DNA from: Parashewanella tropica
GTDB lineage: Bacteria; Pseudomonadota; Gammaproteobacteria; Enterobacterales; Shewanellaceae
Direction: 5' to 3'
Assembly: GCF_004358445.1 (NCBI RefSeq)
Contig: NZ_CP037951.1
Coordinates: forward strand, 2,157,501 to 2,221,500
DNA: 64,000 nucleotides
Position 1 is the first letter of the stretch, and the number at the start of each line of letters is the position of its first letter. The translations under genes were made by a program, and so were the position numbers. Below are positions 47,267-59,349 of this stretch, piece by piece. Under the pieces are notes generated by a model, which was given only the letters and a program-made list of their open reading frames with translations, was not told where the DNA came from and ran no database searches.

Positions 47267-49225
47267 TTAATCGTCCCTATGCTGTATAGCTTCTTCGACG
47301 AACCCTATTGTTCCACCTTCAATTCCCAATAATGTAGTTCCCCTTTGCCCAAAGCGTTGGACAAAATCACCTTGTCGATCATAGCCACCAACTTTGGTTA
47401 GGGCTAATATACTTGGTAATTCAGGTAATAGTTGCCTAAAAGAGTTCGGGATAATAATGCCTGCTACATCATGCCCATTTACCGTACTCGTGCCCCAGTT
47501 TGTTGTAGCAAAGTGATCATTATCAGTTACATTCTCAGGCCCGATTTTAGGATCACCGCTAGGAATATAAAACTGAAGGTAAATATTATTTGGACCACCC
47601 GCTTCTTCAATAATTAACTTTGATAAATCACCGTTAACAACAGCAATTCGAAATATCTCATCTGTTTCTTTATAAGCTAAAATATGCGCCCCTTCTTCCT
47701 TGTCACTTAAATTAGCGGTACCAAGATATAGAACATCAGGAATTTCATTAACAGATGCTTGGTATATATAACCAGATTTAGTTCTCTTATCAAAATAGGT
47801 TGTTACATTTTTAGCCCCTTTAGCGCGATTATGAGGCCTAATCACACCAACGTAGTGACATAATCCTTCAATAGGATCATCTGCATTTGGCTTACAATCA
47901 CTTTTATCTTGATAAATTACACCGTCCACTGTTGGTACAATAAAAACTTCATAAGCAACTGAAGAGTCGTTTTCTGGGAATGATACATTACTATTTTTAG
48001 ATGCTTCACCCCAAGAAGGTATTCCAGGAAAGTTATTCATTAATGTAGTAACGGGTATACCACTTACAGAGAACTTGTTTGATAAAACTACATAATCTAA
48101 TTGACGATAACTTTGGTTGACCAGTTCAAGTCCCGTTACTTCATCGCCATCTTTTGTGGTTTGCTCATAAAGTTTATGATTATAATAAATACTTAGCTGA
48201 GAGACCGAATTATCTGAGCTAGATAGGCCTTTTATTCCATCAACGCCTAAAACACTTGGTTTCTCGATAACTTCATTAACTTTAGGGGGCCAATAACTTT
48301 GAAATTCTGTTAAGACTGAATCATTATATTGGAGTCTGGTAGATTTGAGCCCTACTGGTACTTCATGATAACGCGTAAGGCTCGCGCTAGTATTACCATT
48401 AAAGACGTCAAATAAGTTGGCAGGTTCTGCATTCTCTAAATACGTTCGCAGCTGGTCTTCAAATTTCAAATCTTCTGATTCGGATTGTGATAGAAGGTTA
48501 TCATTACTTGAACTTACACTAGCTTGATTACTTCCTTGTTGCTCAGTAAAGCTAAACCTTGGGATTTTTTGGTATTTATGTACTCTTCTTAATGTGCTAA
48601 ATGTAATAAGTTTGTGTTTATCACTAGGTGGTAGTTCGCCTAATTGGCTGTCTGCTTCAATCAAATCTGATCTTCGTTTGTAATTTGCAATATAATCCTT
48701 GGAAGCCTGCATATAAACCTCAGCTTCTTTCTTAGAAATTGGCGTGGACTGCGATATAGGCAAACTCTTTTCTTTTAAAAAATCTTTGCATAAATCGAGG
48801 TTTGTTAACATTCCATCTTGTAATGATTTTAACGCTTTGTTTTTCGAACCTCGATGGATCATTTCCTGATAAAGCAGACTCGTCATTGGGCTAATTGAGT
48901 CACAATCCACTGGACTCACCATTTTAAATTCATGCTCGACTTGAACTGAACTCATTTTTTTAATGGTATTAGGTGAAATAACGGCCAATGTAGGGCAGCT
49001 GAGGTTTAGGTTTTGAGAAAAAACGAAACCATCATCGTTTGATGATGTTTGCATTTCATCAGTATCACAAGCTAAGTTGTTATTACAATCCGAGCAAACC
49101 ATTGCATTTTGCAAGTAATCATCATCAGCGATAACAGCTATAGATTTATGTTTTGATGATGAACCATCAAAACAAGCGTTGAGAAATAATGACAAGGAAA
49201 CAACCAGCAATCCTTTGTACGACAT
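47267..49225 (-). CDS. Large lipoprotein of unknown function
   Basis: 652 residues. The N-terminus is a lipoprotein signal with lipobox LNAC (Cys18). Residues ~35-70 hold DDDYLQNAMVCSDCNNNLACDTDE...DGFVF, a short Asp/Asn/Cys motif seen in many surface proteins of marine gammaproteobacteria (D..L..A.VC.D.N.N..CD..E). The remainder is beta-rich with no family that I recognise. The lipobox and absence of a +2 Asp suggest the outer membrane. GGAG precedes the ATG. Single gene with terminator. Confidence 0.72.
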   Translation of the reverse strand: MSYKGLLVVSLSLFLNACFDGSSSKHKSIAVIADDDYLQNAMVCSDCNNNLACDTDEMQTSSNDDGFVFSQNLNLSCPTLAVISPNTIKKMSSVQVEHEFKMVSPVDCDSISPMTSLLYQEMIHRGSKNKALKSLQDGMLTNLDLCKDFLKEKSLPISQSTPISKKEAEVYMQASKDYIANYKRRSDLIEADSQLGELPPSDKHKLITFSTLRRVHKYQKIPRFSFTEQQGSNQASVSSSNDNLLSQSESEDLKFEDQLRTYLENAEPANLFDVFNGNTSASLTRYHEVPVGLKSTRLQYNDSVLTEFQSYWPPKVNEVIEKPSVLGVDGIKGLSSSDNSVSQLSIYYNHKLYEQTTKDGDEVTGLELVNQSYRQLDYVVLSNKFSVSGIPVTTLMNNFPGIPSWGEASKNSNVSFPENDSSVAYEVFIVPTVDGVIYQDKSDCKPNADDPIEGLCHYVGVIRPHNRAKGAKNVTTYFDKRTKSGYIYQASVNEIPDVLYLGTANLSDKEEGAHILAYKETDEIFRIAVVNGDLSKLIIEEAGGPNNIYLQFYIPSGDPKIGPENVTDNDHFATTNWGTSTVNGHDVAGIIIPNSFRQLLPELPSILALTKVGGYDRQGDFVQRFGQRGTTLLGIEGGTIGFVEEAIQHRDD

Positions 49226-49306
49226 GACCTACTCCAATATTAGCTAACATCCTTGAAATTAAAGCTTAGCAAGAATTTTGAGTTGAGTAGGTATTTTGAA
49301 CAAAGA

Positions 49307-49348
49307 AATCCTAGAAGCAGGTTTCAAAAAATCTCTACCTCTAGGATT
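49307..49348 (-). terminator. Weak terminator-like stem-loop after the DUF885 gene
   Basis: AATCCTAGA (49307-49315) pairs with TCTAGGATT (49340-49348) across a 24-base loop, ending ten bases past the DUF885 stop at 49358. The minus-strand tail is TTTCTTTG, a weak T tract. Confidence 0.5.
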
Positions 49349-49357
49349 AAAGCGGGT

Positions 49358-51142
49358 TTACTGTATTTCGGCTAACATCTGTTGACGTATATATTTAACT
49401 GGTGCACTACCATAACTTAAAAACTTCTCGTGGAACTGTTTAAGATCGAATTTCTTACCCAGTAGCTGTTTATATTCTTCTCGGAAGTCATAGATTTCTC
49501 TATAACCAGAATAGTAGCTAGTGAGCTGAACTTGACTTAATGTCGCACGACGCCACTTACCTTCTGCTTCGGCACGTTCTTGGAAAGCTTCGTTCATCAA
49601 CAAGTCTAAGCCTTGTTGTTTAGTCATACCTTTGACCTGAATGCTGTAATCAAGAATGGTGTTACAAATTACACGTAGATTCCATTTGTAGTACATCAAC
49701 CACATTTCTGGCTCAAAGTTGCTATAGCCTTCCTCAAGCATCATACGTTCAGTGTATACAGCCCAGCCCTCAACCATGGCGCCATTACCAAATAAACTTT
49801 TAACCAAACTTGGTGATTCATTTGAATAAACCAATTGTGTGTAATGACCAGGAATGGCTTCATGGATATTTAGAATTTGTAAAATCCAATGATTGTATTC
49901 ACGAAGATAACTTTCAGCTTGTCCATCTGACATGGCATCAAGCGGAGTTACGTTGTAATAAGTATTTCCGTGTTTATCGTAAGGGCCAGGGGCACTAATC
50001 GATGCACCTGCAAAACCACGCATATAGGCTGGGGTTTCACGAACAACAAGAGGCTTAGAAGGATCTAGTGTGATTAACTGCTTTTTATTGACAAAGTCTA
50101 CTAACTCAGGAATTTGCTTTTTGACCTCAGCTACAAAGTCATCACGTTTAACATGGTTTACTGAGAGTTTTTCAATCAGTTGACGAATCGCCTGTTTATT
50201 ATCTTTCGGCTGTGGCTCAGTGAAGTATTTTGACCATAGCTGATCCGTAAGCTTAACCATTTCCCCTTGAACACGATTTTTATCCGCCACCGCTTTTTCA
50301 TAAAGCTGCCTTGCAGTCATACCTGATTGGATATCTAGTGCAAACTTTTGTTCATATAACTTTTCACCAATACGGAAACTACGAGCACCATTTTTGGCTA
50401 GATCTTTTTCTAAATTATGAAGCCAAGTAACATAACCTTTTATCGCTTGACGAGATTGATTAACTCTCTGAACAAATAACTGTTTATCAGATTCTGACAG
50501 CCCAGATTTTTTTGCCTTTTCAATAAGCTCATCAGAAAATACGCCTAGCCCGCCTTTATTTTGCTGAATGGCTAATTGAGTATGTTCAAGCGTAGGATTA
50601 GAGATATTTCCTTTAGCCGCTTTGTAATACGCTGCTATATATTGCATCCTGTTAAGAACTGATTTTAATCTTTGATCTAGAGGCGCAAAATCTTCGTTGA
50701 TAATTTGGGCAAAACCACCAGCAACATTATATTGTGCAGGATTCCACTGCCACGCTTTGCCATTATTGATACCCCATTCTATTTTATCGAGTACGTTTTC
50801 AATCAAGCGGAAATCAATAGTTTGACTAATGGTTAAGGTCGACAGTTTAATCTGCTTAAGCGCATCTCTTTGTTTTTGCACAAACGCCAATGTTTTTGTA
50901 CGACTTTGTTGATTTGGTATAACCAGTTCACCATCATATTTATGGTAACCGCTATACGTTGCCCACGTTGGAAACTGTTTCCACAAGTCATTAATAAATT
51001 GCTGTGAAAAATCAGAGAAAGCTTGGCTTTTTACTTGTGAATGTTGAGGGTGTTGAACTTCATTTGAGGAGTGTGAGCCACTGCAGGCAGTGACTCCAAC
51101 TAATGCGGTTGTAAGCGCTAAAGCTAATAAGCTCTTTTTCAT
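49358..51142 (-). CDS. DUF885-family lipoprotein (M32-like peptidase fold)
   Basis: 594 residues from the ATG at 51142 with TAGGA upstream; the frame is open to 51184. It has a lipobox (LVGVTAC, Cys about 20). DUF885 proteins carry a HEXXH-like site; here NIHEAIPGHYTQLVY is visible near residue 440, with a downstream MVEGWAVYTERMMLEEG, both hallmarks of the family, which is thought to be zinc peptidases. Outer-membrane anchoring is likely. Confidence 0.87.
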   Translation of the reverse strand: MKKSLLALALTTALVGVTACSGSHSSNEVQHPQHSQVKSQAFSDFSQQFINDLWKQFPTWATYSGYHKYDGELVIPNQQSRTKTLAFVQKQRDALKQIKLSTLTISQTIDFRLIENVLDKIEWGINNGKAWQWNPAQYNVAGGFAQIINEDFAPLDQRLKSVLNRMQYIAAYYKAAKGNISNPTLEHTQLAIQQNKGGLGVFSDELIEKAKKSGLSESDKQLFVQRVNQSRQAIKGYVTWLHNLEKDLAKNGARSFRIGEKLYEQKFALDIQSGMTARQLYEKAVADKNRVQGEMVKLTDQLWSKYFTEPQPKDNKQAIRQLIEKLSVNHVKRDDFVAEVKKQIPELVDFVNKKQLITLDPSKPLVVRETPAYMRGFAGASISAPGPYDKHGNTYYNVTPLDAMSDGQAESYLREYNHWILQILNIHEAIPGHYTQLVYSNESPSLVKSLFGNGAMVEGWAVYTERMMLEEGYSNFEPEMWLMYYKWNLRVICNTILDYSIQVKGMTKQQGLDLLMNEAFQERAEAEGKWRRATLSQVQLTSYYSGYREIYDFREEYKQLLGKKFDLKQFHEKFLSYGSAPVKYIRQQMLAEIQ

Positions 51143-51191
51143 TATTATGTTCCTAACTTTTTCGTTTGAAACATAATACTTCATTCAATAA

Positions 51192-52178
51192 CTAATACAA
51201 TCTAGCTTCGCCCTCGGGTCGAGTTTTAAGCACCTTTAAACACCACATGTATTGCTCAGGATGGGCCATAATAGAGCGTTCTATCATATCATTTAGGCAC
51301 TGCGCTTCAGATTGCTTACATTTGATGGGATCCAAATCACATTCTTCCATCACTTTAACTTCAAACCTATGGCTCTCTTTTGAATATCCAACACATACAG
51401 GAAGTACGACAGCGTCACCAGCCTTTGCCAGCCGACCCACCACAGGTAATGTGGCTTTGGTGGTATTAAAAAAAGGCGCTAAAACACTTTTTTCTGGCCC
51501 TAGATCTTCATCGGGTAAATAAAAAAAACTTCTGTCTTCTTTCAATGCCGAAATCATAGCACGTAGCCCTGCTTCACGCTTATAAACATGACCACCATGA
51601 CTACTTCTTATTTTTACCGTCAGCCATTGAAACAATGGATTTCGGTGAGCTTTAGTCATTGCCATCATGGGTAACTCTGCACTCAACCTTAAACCAGCGT
51701 GCTCTAGCCCCCAAACATGTGGAGAAATAAAAATAATTGGCTTTCCTTCATCACGAGCTTTTTTTATATGTTGCTGTCCAGATAAAGAGACCGATTTCTG
51801 TAATTTATCCTTATTGCACAACATTAATTCAGCTTGAGCCAATAAGGTCATTAAAAAATACTCAATATTTTCTCTGACTAACAGTTCAATTTCATCGGAA
51901 GATTTTTGAGGAAAACAAGCGTTGAGGTTAGCTTTGCAAATTTTAACTTGTTTGCTTGAGATTTTATAAACTAACCCACAAAGACTTCGTGCTATAAATT
52001 CTCTCGCTGTGGCAGGTAAAAAACCGATTAAAAATAGAATTCCTATCCCAATCCAAGAAGGCCATAATTTGGGATGCAAAAGTCCCCAAGTAAAATCACA
52101 ATCATATTTATTTTTTTTGCAGGACAAACTGGCTTCCTCACTCTTACAGCTGTAGTTATTATAATTATTTTTGAGCAC
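51192..52178 (-). CDS. Lipid A biosynthesis acyltransferase (LpxL/LpxM family)
   Basis: 328 residues from a GTG; the first ~28 residues are a Cys/Lys-rich cytoplasmic extension before the membrane helix (LWPSWIGIGILFLIGFLPA). The HxxxxE motif SPHVWGLEHAG (His154, Glu159) is the acyl-transfer catalytic pair; YLPDEDLGPEKSVLAPFF follows. It adds the secondary acyl chain of lipid A. The overall pattern is closer to LpxM than LpxL, but not decisively. Confidence 0.88.
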   Translation of the reverse strand: MLKNNYNNYSCKSEEASLSCKKNKYDCDFTWGLLHPKLWPSWIGIGILFLIGFLPATAREFIARSLCGLVYKISSKQVKICKANLNACFPQKSSDEIELLVRENIEYFLMTLLAQAELMLCNKDKLQKSVSLSGQQHIKKARDEGKPIIFISPHVWGLEHAGLRLSAELPMMAMTKAHRNPLFQWLTVKIRSSHGGHVYKREAGLRAMISALKEDRSFFYLPDEDLGPEKSVLAPFFNTTKATLPVVGRLAKAGDAVVLPVCVGYSKESHRFEVKVMEECDLDPIKCKQSEAQCLNDMIERSIMAHPEQYMWCLKVLKTRPEGEARLY

Positions 52179-52354
52179 AGTACTCTAGTTTATACAATTC
52201 AACCAATCGATGTAAATTAATTGTTACTAGAATATGTTTTCTATAGCTAAATCAATATAAATTATACCCTAATGTAGAGTGTGATAGATAAAGAAAGTTC
52301 AAGTGAAACGCCTAATAGAACAGCGTTTAATGAAATTAAAAGTGATGAAAAGAG

Positions 52355-52380
52355 AAAGACCACCTGAGTAGGTGGTCTTT
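52355..52380 (-). terminator. Terminator after ihfA
   Basis: AAAGACCACCT and AGGTGGTCTTT form an 11-pair stem with a 4-base loop; on the minus strand it is followed by TTTCTCTTTT. It lies 12 bases past the ihfA stop. Confidence 0.82.
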
Positions 52381-52391
52381 TTAAAAGGCTG

Positions 52392-52688
52392 TTAATTCGC
52401 CGCGTTAGATTTTTCTACGCGACTTTTCAATTTTTGCCCAGGGCGGAATGTGACTACCCTGCGTGCAGAAATTGGAATATCTTCACCCGTTTTTGGATTC
52501 CTTCCCGGTCTTTGATTCTTATCCCTAAGGTCAAAATTGCCAAAGCCAGATAGCTTGACCTGCTCACCATTTTCGAGCGCACCACGAATTTCTTCGAAGA
52601 ACAACTCTACCATCTCTTTTGCTAGGCGCTTGTTAATACCAAGCTCTTCAAAAAGATGTTCTGCCATTTCGGCTTTGGTAAGTGCCAT
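52392..52688 (-). CDS. ihfA: Integration host factor subunit alpha
   Basis: 98 residues, nucleoid-associated DNA-bending protein. The family signature [22 protein letters not shown], with the Pro that inserts at the DNA kink, is present. It follows pheT with a three-base gap, as in other gammaproteobacteria, and is followed by a terminator. Confidence 0.97.
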   Translation of the reverse strand: MALTKAEMAEHLFEELGINKRLAKEMVELFFEEIRGALENGEQVKLSGFGNFDLRDKNQRPGRNPKTGEDIPISARRVVTFRPGQKLKSRVEKSNAAN

Positions 52689-52691
52689 ACT

Positions 52692-55079
52692 TTAATCCCT
52701 CAACGATGCGTTGAACTCTTTTTTAAGAACAGAAACTATAGAATCAACTTGCTCTGTAATTTCTTTTTCTTCCAGTGTACGAGTAGTGTCTTGTAATGTC
52801 AGTGCAATTGCTAAGCTCTTCTTGCCTTCCTCAATACCTTTACCTTGGTAAACGTCGAACAAGTTTACTCCAACTAACTGATTATCGCCTACTTTTTGAA
52901 TTGCATCAACAACATTTCCAGCTGAGATGGAGTCATCTACAACAACAGCAATATCACGTCTGTTCGCAGGGAATTTAGAAACAGTTTGTGCAGAAGGGAT
53001 CTTCTGTTGCAACAAAGCATCTAATTCAACTTCGAAAACAATGGTTTTTCCATTCAAGCCAAAAGGCTTTTCCAAGCTTGGATGAATTGCACCGATATAG
53101 CCAATTACTCGATCATTTCTTAGTATTTCAGCAGATTGCCCCGGATGTAGCGCAGAATGCTGACAGGCTTTAAAAGTAAATTCTGAAGCGTCCGCTGTCA
53201 AGCCTATAATCGCCTCTAAATCACCTTTAAGATCGAAGAAATCAACAGCTTTGCTTTCCATTGACCAATGTTCGTCCACATTGCTACCCGCAATTACGGC
53301 ACCGATCATTTGTTGTTGACGAACACCAGACTCTGCATTTTCTTCAGGCACAAAACGTAAACCTGTTTCAAACAAGCGTACGCGACCTTGCTGACGTTTT
53401 TGGTTGTATGCCACTGTAGTCAAAAGACCCGTGAACATAGACAAACGCATTACCGACATTTCGCTAGAAATCGGATTTGGCAGCTCCATAACTTTTGCTT
53501 GTGGATGAACCAGTTGCTGCAGTTTAGGATCTACAAAGCTATAAGTAATTGCCTCTTGGAAACCACGAGTGATTAACGTTTGACGCACTTTACGTAGTGG
53601 TAAGTTTGCTTCTTTATGATCAGACATCACCAAACGCGCTTGCGGTGCTGTGTTTGGAATATTGTTATAACCATAAATGCGAGCCACTTCTTCAATCAAA
53701 TCATCTTCGATAGCCATATCGAAACGATAAGTACGAGTGGTCACTTCCCAGCTATTGTCTTTCTCTTCAACAGTGAAACCTAAAAGCTGTAGAATTTCCA
53801 TTACGTCAGCATCACCAATGTGATGACCTAAACGGCTATCTAGGCGCGAACGACGAAGTGTAATCGTGTTTTCAGTTGGCAATTCGTGCTCAGCAACCGC
53901 TTCTACTACCTCACCGGCTTCACCACCGCAAATGTCTAAAATCAGGCGAGTGGCACGATCCATCACTTTGTGTTGAATTTGTGGGTCAACACCACGTTCA
54001 AATCGATGTGAAGAATCAGTGTGTAAACCGTATTGGCGAGCTTTACCTCGGATTGCCATGGGTGCAAAAAATGCACACTCAAGGATGATATCTTGAGTCT
54101 CAGCAGTAACGCCTGAAGCTTCACCACCAAAAATACCTGCTAATGCTAGAGGACTATTGTTATCAGCAATAACCAGCGCTTCATTAGCCACAGTGATTTC
54201 ATTGCCGTCAAGTAAAGTCAACTTTTCTTCACCATTGCCGTAACGAACTTGAATATCACCTGCCACTTTAGCCGCATCAAATGCGTGCATCGGTTGACCA
54301 AATTCAATCAATACATAGTTAGTTACATCAACGATTGGGTCGATTGAGCGGATACCACTACGGCGTAATTTTTCTTGCATCCATAAAGGCGTTTCCGCTT
54401 TTACGTTAATACCTTTTACGCTACGAGCTAAATAACGTGGACAAGCCGCTGATTCAGTAACATTAACACTTGGTTTATCAGAAGCTGTTGCAGTAACGGC
54501 TTCCCAAGTTGGCTCTTTAGCTGTAGTACGATTAAGTACTGCAACTTCACGAGCTAGACCAACCATACCTAAACAATCGGCACGGTTCGCTGTAAGGTCT
54601 ACATCAATGATTTTATCGTTAAGATCTAAGTATTCACGGATGTCTTTGCCGATTGGTGCATCCTGTGGTAGCTCAATAATACCGTCACTTTCAATATCAA
54701 TACCGAGCTCAGTGTATGAGCAAAGCATACCGAAAGACGGTTGACCACGAAGTTTCGCTTTCTTAATTTTAAAGTCGCCAGGTAGTTTTGCACCTACCAT
54801 TGCAACCGCAACTTTTAAACCTAAACGGCAATTTGGCGCGCCGCATACGATATCAATTAGCTCTTCTTCACCAACGTTGATTTTGGTTACACGTAGTTTG
54901 TCTGCATCTGGATGCTGACCACATTCAACTACTTCACCAACGACAACACCACTGAACGCTTCAGCAACTGGGTCTACGCCATCAACTTCTAAACCAGCCA
55001 TGGTGATTTGTTCTGATAATGCTTCACTGTCAATAGCAGGATTAACCCACTCACGAAGCCATGATTCACTAAATTTCAT
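52692..55079 (-). CDS. pheT: Phenylalanine--tRNA ligase beta subunit
   Basis: 795 residues (E. coli 795). Order: N-terminal tRNA-binding EMAP-like domain, B3/B4 editing region, B5 ([23 protein letters not shown]), core with [15 protein letters not shown] and C-terminal FDX-ACB ([22 protein letters not shown]). It forms the alpha2-beta2 enzyme with PheS, encoded 15 bases upstream. Confidence 0.97.
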   Translation of the reverse strand: MKFSESWLREWVNPAIDSEALSEQITMAGLEVDGVDPVAEAFSGVVVGEVVECGQHPDADKLRVTKINVGEEELIDIVCGAPNCRLGLKVAVAMVGAKLPGDFKIKKAKLRGQPSFGMLCSYTELGIDIESDGIIELPQDAPIGKDIREYLDLNDKIIDVDLTANRADCLGMVGLAREVAVLNRTTAKEPTWEAVTATASDKPSVNVTESAACPRYLARSVKGINVKAETPLWMQEKLRRSGIRSIDPIVDVTNYVLIEFGQPMHAFDAAKVAGDIQVRYGNGEEKLTLLDGNEITVANEALVIADNNSPLALAGIFGGEASGVTAETQDIILECAFFAPMAIRGKARQYGLHTDSSHRFERGVDPQIQHKVMDRATRLILDICGGEAGEVVEAVAEHELPTENTITLRRSRLDSRLGHHIGDADVMEILQLLGFTVEEKDNSWEVTTRTYRFDMAIEDDLIEEVARIYGYNNIPNTAPQARLVMSDHKEANLPLRKVRQTLITRGFQEAITYSFVDPKLQQLVHPQAKVMELPNPISSEMSVMRLSMFTGLLTTVAYNQKRQQGRVRLFETGLRFVPEENAESGVRQQQMIGAVIAGSNVDEHWSMESKAVDFFDLKGDLEAIIGLTADASEFTFKACQHSALHPGQSAEILRNDRVIGYIGAIHPSLEKPFGLNGKTIVFEVELDALLQQKIPSAQTVSKFPANRRDIAVVVDDSISAGNVVDAIQKVGDNQLVGVNLFDVYQGKGIEEGKKSLAIALTLQDTTRTLEEKEITEQVDSIVSVLKKEFNASLRD

Positions 55080-55094
55080 TGTATCTTTGCTCCG

Positions 55095-56482
<1,388 letters not shown>

Positions 56483-57949
56483 ATGAAAGAAGTAAAATTT
56501 CGTTGGATTGACGGACTGTTAATTCAAATGACCGTAAGACAGAAGTTCATTGCTTTGGCAATTTTTGCAGTATTGCCGTTAATTATTCTGACTTATATCA
56601 TGAGCGTTCAAGTGAATAATGCCCATATTGAGCGATACCTTGAAAATCAGGTTGAGTCACTGAATCAGCAGCTAAAAATCATACAAGCAGTAGAACTTGA
56701 CTCACTATCAAAGCTAAACATCGAAGGACGATTAATCGATGTTGCAAATCTATCTCATGAGCAAAAAGGGATTGCTCGTTCAGGCGGTGGCGTTGTAGGA
56801 AATACGGCTGTTAGTAAAGTTTCAACGAATCAAAAAGCACTTGTAAAAACTCTTGATGTTGAAAGCCAAAACTTATTAGAGCACATTCAATATATTTATT
56901 TCATAGCAGCTTTATGTGTACTTTTTGTCATAGTTTCGATTTATTACATCTCAACATTCATCCGTGGTGCACTATACACAACTGTCAAAGCACTTGATAC
57001 AGCTGCCAAAGGCGACTTAACTCAGCGTTTAAACTTCCATGTTGTTCCAGATGAATTTAGTATCTTAGCCGTGAGCATTGATTCTTTAGTTGAACGTCAG
57101 CACAACTTAGTACAGCAATTAATGGCAGCCACGACGAAAATCCGTGATGTTGTGATCGATTTTCGTGCCGGTGCTGAACAAGGCAAAAGCTTAGCCGCAG
57201 ATCAACGCCAACATCTAGATTCATTGGCAACCGCGATGGAAGAAATGACCGCAGCAGTGAAAGAAGTATCTAGAAATGCTGAACAATCTGCTTCTGAGAC
57301 TCAAGAAACCAATCATCAGATCACCGTCGGCTCTCAAGATATTTCCAGTACTGTATCTGTTGTTGGCGCTCTTGCACAGGATATTACCAATGCATCAGAT
57401 GCGGTTCATGAGCTAAATGATAATGCATCTCGTATTGATGAGGTGGTAACAACCATTAATGCTATTTCTGAACAGACCAACTTACTTGCACTTAACGCAG
57501 CCATTGAAGCCGCTAGAGCTGGTGAACAAGGTCGAGGATTTGCGGTTGTAGCAGATGAAGTAAGAACCCTTGCTGGACGAACTCAATCAGCAACCGTTGA
57601 AATTAAATCTATGATCGAGTCATTACAGCAAGGTGCGAGCGCCCTTACCCAAGTAATGGCTAGAACGGTAGAACAAGCGGAACAAGGTAAACAGTGCATC
57701 ATCAAAACTGGTGAAGATCTTACTTCAATCGCAGATAAGAGTGATAATGTACTCGATATGAGCGTACTAATTGCAAGCTCTGCTGAAGAACAATCTGCTA
57801 CTGTAAACGAAGTCGCCAGTAACTTGATGGAAATTCGTAATCAGTCACATGATGTGGAGAGCTCTGCGAAAAATGCTGTCGTAGGATGTGATGACTTATT
57901 TGCTACAGCAGAGCAGCTTGATCAACTACTTGTTGGCTTAAAAGTGTAA
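56483..57949 (+). CDS. Methyl-accepting chemotaxis protein
   Basis: 488 residues from the ATG at 56483 (a GTG at 56438 is longer). Two transmembrane helices (about 21-41 and 137-157) bracket a ~95-residue periplasmic sensor that includes a Gly-rich SGGGVVGNT stretch. HAMP (about 158-210) and a signalling coiled coil follow, with the conserved hairpin [35 protein letters not shown] (328-367). No CheR-docking pentapeptide at the C-terminus. The ligand is unknown. It lies between the pheST and rplT blocks. Confidence 0.92.
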   Translation: MKEVKFRWIDGLLIQMTVRQKFIALAIFAVLPLIILTYIMSVQVNNAHIERYLENQVESLNQQLKIIQAVELDSLSKLNIEGRLIDVANLSHEQKGIARSGGGVVGNTAVSKVSTNQKALVKTLDVESQNLLEHIQYIYFIAALCVLFVIVSIYYISTFIRGALYTTVKALDTAAKGDLTQRLNFHVVPDEFSILAVSIDSLVERQHNLVQQLMAATTKIRDVVIDFRAGAEQGKSLAADQRQHLDSLATAMEEMTAAVKEVSRNAEQSASETQETNHQITVGSQDISSTVSVVGALAQDITNASDAVHELNDNASRIDEVVTTINAISEQTNLLALNAAIEAARAGEQGRGFAVVADEVRTLAGRTQSATVEIKSMIESLQQGASALTQVMARTVEQAEQGKQCIIKTGEDLTSIADKSDNVLDMSVLIASSAEEQSATVNEVASNLMEIRNQSHDVESSAKNAVVGCDDLFATAEQLDQLLVGLKV

Positions 57950-57983
57950 TATTTCTTTATAATTACTCTCATTTTCTATTAAG

Positions 57984-58008
57984 GGGAGAACATTGTTCTC
58001 CCTTTTTT
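57984..58008 (+). terminator. Rho-independent terminator after the chemoreceptor gene
   Basis: GGGAGAAC (57984-57991) pairs with GTTCTCCC (57995-58002), followed by TTTTTT. Confidence 0.92.
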
Positions 58009-58018
58009 ACAAAGTCAT

Positions 58019-58127
58019 TTAAGAACTTTTAATCAAATTTTTCTTCAATGTTTCTGCTGATTCAACTGAAATAACTATTTCAGATACCTCTTCAACAATA
58101 CTACCCATCATTCCATAATACTTAATG
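58019..58127 (-). pseudogene. C-terminal part of the broken PH-domain gene, beyond the IS110 element
   Basis: A minus-strand frame ending at TAA (58019-58021) encodes KYYGMMGSIVEEVSEIVI then SVESAETLKKNLIKSS. Joining it across the IS at the shared TAATG puts it in the -1 frame relative to the end of the gene at 59349. The join becomes seamless if an extra AT in the short AT run at 59375-59380 is removed. I infer it is the lost C-terminus of that gene. Confidence 0.55.
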
Positions 58128-59349
58128 AGATGGTACGTCCCTCCCTGCATACAGTTAAACTGCAACTGATGTAGCCTTTAAAGGAAGTGCCAAATGAATA
58201 CTCCACACATTATTGGAATCGACTTAGGTAAAAACTCTTTTCATTTAGTTGGCCATGACCAATCTGGTCAACGGTTATTTAAGAAAAAGCTTACTCGCCA
58301 AAAGCTACTCGAATTTTTGGCATTTCATGAGCCGGTGATCATAGCTATGGAATCGTGCGGCGGCTCTCACTGGCTCGCGAGAAAATGTTCTGAGTTTGGA
58401 CATACTGCTAAGTTAATCCCTCCCCAATATGTAAAGCCATACGTTAAAACTAATAAAAATGATTTCATTGATGCCGATGCTATTGCTGAAGCCGCTTCTC
58501 GACCAACTATGAGGTTCTCGTCTCCAAAAACAGAATCAGCTCAAGTTATCTCGACCATTCAAAAAATTCGTAATGGGTATATTAGAGAGCGAACCGCATG
58601 CATGAACAGAATAGGCTCAATTCTTCTTGAATTCGGGATAAGTTTGCCAAAAGGACACTCTATTATGAAAGGTCTGTTTCAATGGCTAGCTGATAAGAAT
58701 CAACATCTTCCACCCCTAATTGTTTTTGAGTTAACAGAGTTACATGAACACTATCTGAACCTTAATGAGCGTATAGCATCACAAGCGAATAAAGTTGAGA
58801 GAATTCTTGCTGATAATGAGCAAGTTAAACAATTACAAAGTATCCCAGGCATAGGTCCTGTTGTCGCAAGCGCTTGTGTATCATCTGTTAGTGAACCAAG
58901 CGACTTCAAAAATGGACGAAATTTCGCAGCATGGATTGGGCTTGTTCCCCTCCAGCACTCTACAGGTGGAAAAACCATATTACTTGGAATATCAAAACGT
59001 GGAAATAAAGAGCTGAGAACACTATTCATCCATGGTGCGAGGTCTATTTTGTGGCGAGATAAATCTGCAGAGAAATACTTTGGTTCATGGCTTATCAACC
59101 TTAAAAAACGAAAGCCTTTTAACGTTGCTGTAGTTGCATTAGCCAACAAAATAGCCCGTATAGCCTGGGCAGTTTTAGTCAATAAAAAGTCTTTTGAAAT
59201 CAGAATATAGTCAAAATTTGCAGTGAGAGTAAAAGATGACACAACGGTTAGACCACCAGACTGATGACCTGTTGCCCCAAACAGCAATGTAAAATGCTTT
59301 TCGCTTTGTGAGGACAGTCTGGCGCATACCTCATCATAGAGCTGAGACT
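58124..59349 (+). mobile_element. IS110-family element within the PH-domain gene
   Basis: The sequence TAATG occurs at both sides (58123-58127 and 59349-59353), one period of 1,226 bp apart, marking the insertion to within five bases. The left end (ATGAGATGGT) matches that of the IS1111-type element at 32277-32286. The right subterminal repeat is only weakly recognisable (GAGCTGAGACTAAT). There is a 5' leader of about 70 bases and 3' non-coding sequence of about 140 bases. It carries one intact transposase gene. Confidence 0.78.
58194..59210 (+). CDS. IS110-family DEDD transposase (second copy, divergent)
   Basis: 338 residues. DEDD catalytic residues: IIGIDLGKN (Asp10), AMESCGGSH (Glu53), KTNKNDFIDADAIAEA (Asp90, Asp93). 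C-terminal LQSIPGIGPVVASACVSS and HSTGGKTILLGISKRGNKELRTLFIHGARS. Related to, but clearly different from, the copy at 32363, so the two came from separate elements. GGAAG precedes the ATG. Intact. Confidence 0.94.
   Translation: MNTPHIIGIDLGKNSFHLVGHDQSGQRLFKKKLTRQKLLEFLAFHEPVIIAMESCGGSHWLARKCSEFGHTAKLIPPQYVKPYVKTNKNDFIDADAIAEAASRPTMRFSSPKTESAQVISTIQKIRNGYIRERTACMNRIGSILLEFGISLPKGHSIMKGLFQWLADKNQHLPPLIVFELTELHEHYLNLNERIASQANKVERILADNEQVKQLQSIPGIGPVVASACVSSVSEPSDFKNGRNFAAWIGLVPLQHSTGGKTILLGISKRGNKELRTLFIHGARSILWRDKSAEKYFGSWLINLKKRKPFNVAVVALANKIARIAWAVLVNKKSFEIRI

Noticed and set aside
52796-54088. Plus-strand frames within pheT
   Set aside because: Opposite-strand shadows of an essential conserved gene.
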